Positions 62,025 to 64,000 of a stretch of 64,000 nucleotides of DNA are shown here, one piece after another. The stretch's first letter is position 1. The number at the start of each line of letters is the position of its first letter. This DNA comes from Zerene cesonia (taxonomy: Eukaryota; Arthropoda; Insecta; Lepidoptera; Pieridae). The notes beneath the pieces were generated by a model. The model ran no database searches, was not told the DNA's origin, and saw only the letters and a program-made list of their open reading frames with translations. Location of the stretch: NCBI RefSeq assembly GCF_012273895.1, contig NC_052105.1:5556716-5620715 (forward strand), written 5' to 3'. The position numbers were made by a program, and so were the translations under genes.

Positions 62025-63204
62025 TAATGTAAATGCTGAATTAAACTTATGATAAATGCTATGTTTCTTTTATTTCTCTTAAAACATTTGTAAACTTCCA
62101 TATTTCTCTCTTTTAAACATATAATGTCAAACTTTAGCATAAGCCATGTGAATGGAGTTTTTAATAGTTAAATGCATTTTGGTGCAAAGTTTTGTGTGTT
62201 TGTTGTTTGTTGATGAGGAATGAGGAGTTCTCAATCCACCTCCTGCCTAAATTATTAAATCACAACAATGGTACCAGGTTATTGTATTCGTATTAAAGTT
62301 TCAGACGAAAATATTTGGACCCATGCTTAAAAATTGCGATTTAATACATAGATTGGTTTCAAGCATGTTTAAAATAACAGTTCTTAGTCGTTACTTACTA
62401 TTCTATCTAATTTTGAAATATATAACAAGTTTTGTCTTATATAAAAAAAACAACAATAATGAACAATTACATCTTTATTTAAAAACATGTATAAAATATG
62501 AGCACTTTGGTAAATAGGAATGTGATTGACTAATTTGATTATTTAAATAACTCGTAAATTATGCAATAATTATAATACCACCTGCCTAGCAACCTAGCTA
62601 CACAATTTTTATAATTATGTTCATTTTACTTTTCGTATTCCAATATTCATATATTATTTCAGTCCATATATTATTTGTCATGTAAGTATACCCTTATAAT
62701 CTTTTTGAAGTTTTAACTTCTTAAAAGGGATGGTAAATGGCTTCGTTACGTAACACGTTGCGGAGCCGAGATGCACACATTTTTATTCTAATTTTGTGTA
62801 GTAATTTTGGTAACAATACCTAAATGCTTTTCAATAAAATACATTTAGGATATTATATTTACATTAAATCGTTATCTCATTACGGTAACATTAAAGCTTC
62901 AATTGTTAATCTCCAATTTGATCTAGAATATCTAGAAATTGTCGTAAAATTGTTAAAATTAAAAAAATAATCGTGTTAATTGATATGCGGCCATAGTAAT
63001 AAGGGGCAGGACTAGGTTGTCGACTTGCTCAGTCTTCGCTTCTACGAGACCAGCTACACTTGCAACAATAATTGTCCGAAACAATGCGTTTTTTGTATGT
63101 AACAAATCTGAAACGAAAAAAGGCTCAGAATTATAACCATTATTATATAAAAAATCGCCAACGCCGACGACTAGTTTTTAAACCGATGGGTTTTGTTTTT
63201 ATAT

Positions 63205-63400
63205 AAGAACTAGCAAACCCGGCGAACTTACGAACTTTCGCCACTAGATGGCTGTATGTGAAAAATGATTTTTTTTGAATTTTCTATAAACCTCACGTAG
63301 CCCGAGACCTTTCCATCGAATGCAAAACCGTGGAAATCGGTTTGTGTGTTCTGGAGTTATAGCGTCAGGAAGGAAAACCTGACTTATTTTTAATACAGTA
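63205..63400 (-). repeat. Dispersed repeat, copy 2
   Basis: Reverse-complement match to 11236-11440, sharing CGATTTCCACGGTTTTGCAT and CTTCCTGACGCTATAACTCC. The two copies differ internally by small gaps and substitutions. It ends about 20 bases before the 5S copy K. Confidence 0.7.
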
Positions 63401-63422
63401 GAAGATTTTCGTATATGCTATC

Positions 63423-63541
63423 GCCAACGTCCATACCACGTTGAATACACCGGTTCTCGTCCGATCACCGAAGTTAAGCAACGTCGGGCGCGGTCAGTAC
63501 TTGGATGGGTGACCGCCTGGGAACACCGCGTGATGTTGGCT
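63423..63541 (+). rRNA. 5S rRNA gene, intergenic copy K
   Basis: Consensus body, T5 terminator, about 1.4 kb past Sirt6 in the same orientation. Upstream GATTTTCGTATATGCTATC keeps ATTTTCG of the shared block. Isolated from the other copies by 15 kb. Confidence 0.95.
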
Positions 63542-63629
63542 TTTTGCTTGTTAAATTTGTGTCATTTTGAATTTCAATTTTAAGATTTAATGAATTATAC
63601 TCATTGTTACACTCTTACATTATTTTGTA

Positions 63630-63822
63630 CTAGCTTACCGCCCGCGGCTTCGCCAGCATGACATTCGGATATATCGCTTCCATCTCCCTATTTCAACTCC
63701 TTCTACCCTTTTTTCGCGATAAAAATCATCCTGTCCTTTCCCAAGTTCAGTGCTTTAGGCGTGAAAGCATAACAGACAGACAGACAGACAGAGTTACTTT
63801 CGTATTTATAATATTAGTAGGG
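63630..63822 (+). repeat. LINE-tail repeat fragment
   Basis: CTAGCTTACCGCCCGCGGCT start, a degenerate middle and a terminal (CAGA)n run followed by TTTATAATATTAGTAGGGAT, typical of lepidopteran LINE tails. The open frame 63658-63852 is repeat-derived. Confidence 0.65.
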
Positions 63823-64000
63823 ATTACTTTACATTGCGAAACTGATAAATGAATTGTTAATATTCTTATATCAAGTTGAAAACCTATAAGATTTATCTAC
63901 TTACCAAATAAAATTAATGTATAAACTGTTCCTATTTGTGATAAAATATTAAATGCTGTGCCTTCCATTGTTCTACTACTGTCTGAAAAAGAAATGAATA

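Larger units (their letters stand above)
62025..64000. other. Repeat-rich right flank
   Basis: No coding exon recognised. Holds the Sirt6 3' UTR, AT-rich DNA to about 63170, and then three insert-type features: a dispersed repeat, a 5S gene and a LINE tail. Confidence 0.5.

Noticed and set aside
62323..62517. 64-codon plus-strand open frame downstream of Sirt6
   Set aside because: AT-rich, no homology recognised, no splice or promoter signals.

Overview
The window looks like nuclear DNA of a moth or butterfly (Lepidoptera). It is AT-rich, with small exons, short GT-AG introns, typical lepidopteran SINE and LINE-tail repeats, and proteins closest to insect orthologues. I cannot name the species. 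Exon coordinates were built by hand from splice signals and reading phase, and the phases agree across every intron of the four multi-exon genes, except at the CEP120 exon whose 5' end is lost in an N gap.

Layout: (1) 1-3236 is repeat-rich flank plus the 5' UTR exon of Cp190. (2) 3275-7294 (+) is Cp190, a BTB/zinc-finger insulator and centrosome protein. (3) 9032-9712 (-) is a UBE2J2-type tail-anchored ubiquitin-conjugating enzyme. (4) 11730-22271 (-) is a 20-exon CEP120 (centriole assembly; C2 domains plus coiled coil), with one exon cut by an N gap. (5) 23881-47127 (+) is a 14-exon pseudokinase of about 1366 aa, most like TEX14, divergent from CEP120. (6) 49222-58673 (-) is an 11-exon mitochondrial aldehyde dehydrogenase of 512 aa. 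(7) 59514-62024 (+) is a 6-exon SIRT6 orthologue of 355 aa, divergent from the dehydrogenase. (8) 62025-64000 is repeats plus one 5S gene.

The most striking feature is a set of 13 full-length 5S rRNA genes scattered singly and in pairs rather than in a tandem array. Nine lie in introns of the TEX14-like gene, two in a CEP120 intron and two between genes. All eleven intronic copies point the same way as their host gene. Shared flanks show that they spread as larger duplicated units, including paired 5S units, and moved between the two host genes.

Three runs of exactly 1000 N occur. Two are flanked by identical 77-bp sequences, which suggests they are unmerged contig overlaps rather than missing DNA. 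The third removes part of CEP120. Other mobile DNA includes a hAT-type element with an 8-bp target duplication, a MITE with 16-bp inverted repeats, a tRNA-derived SINE with target duplication, and several LINE-tail fragments.

Three of the six genes have family links to centrosomes or cell division (Cp190, CEP120, TEX14-like). Nothing in the sequence shows that this grouping is functional.
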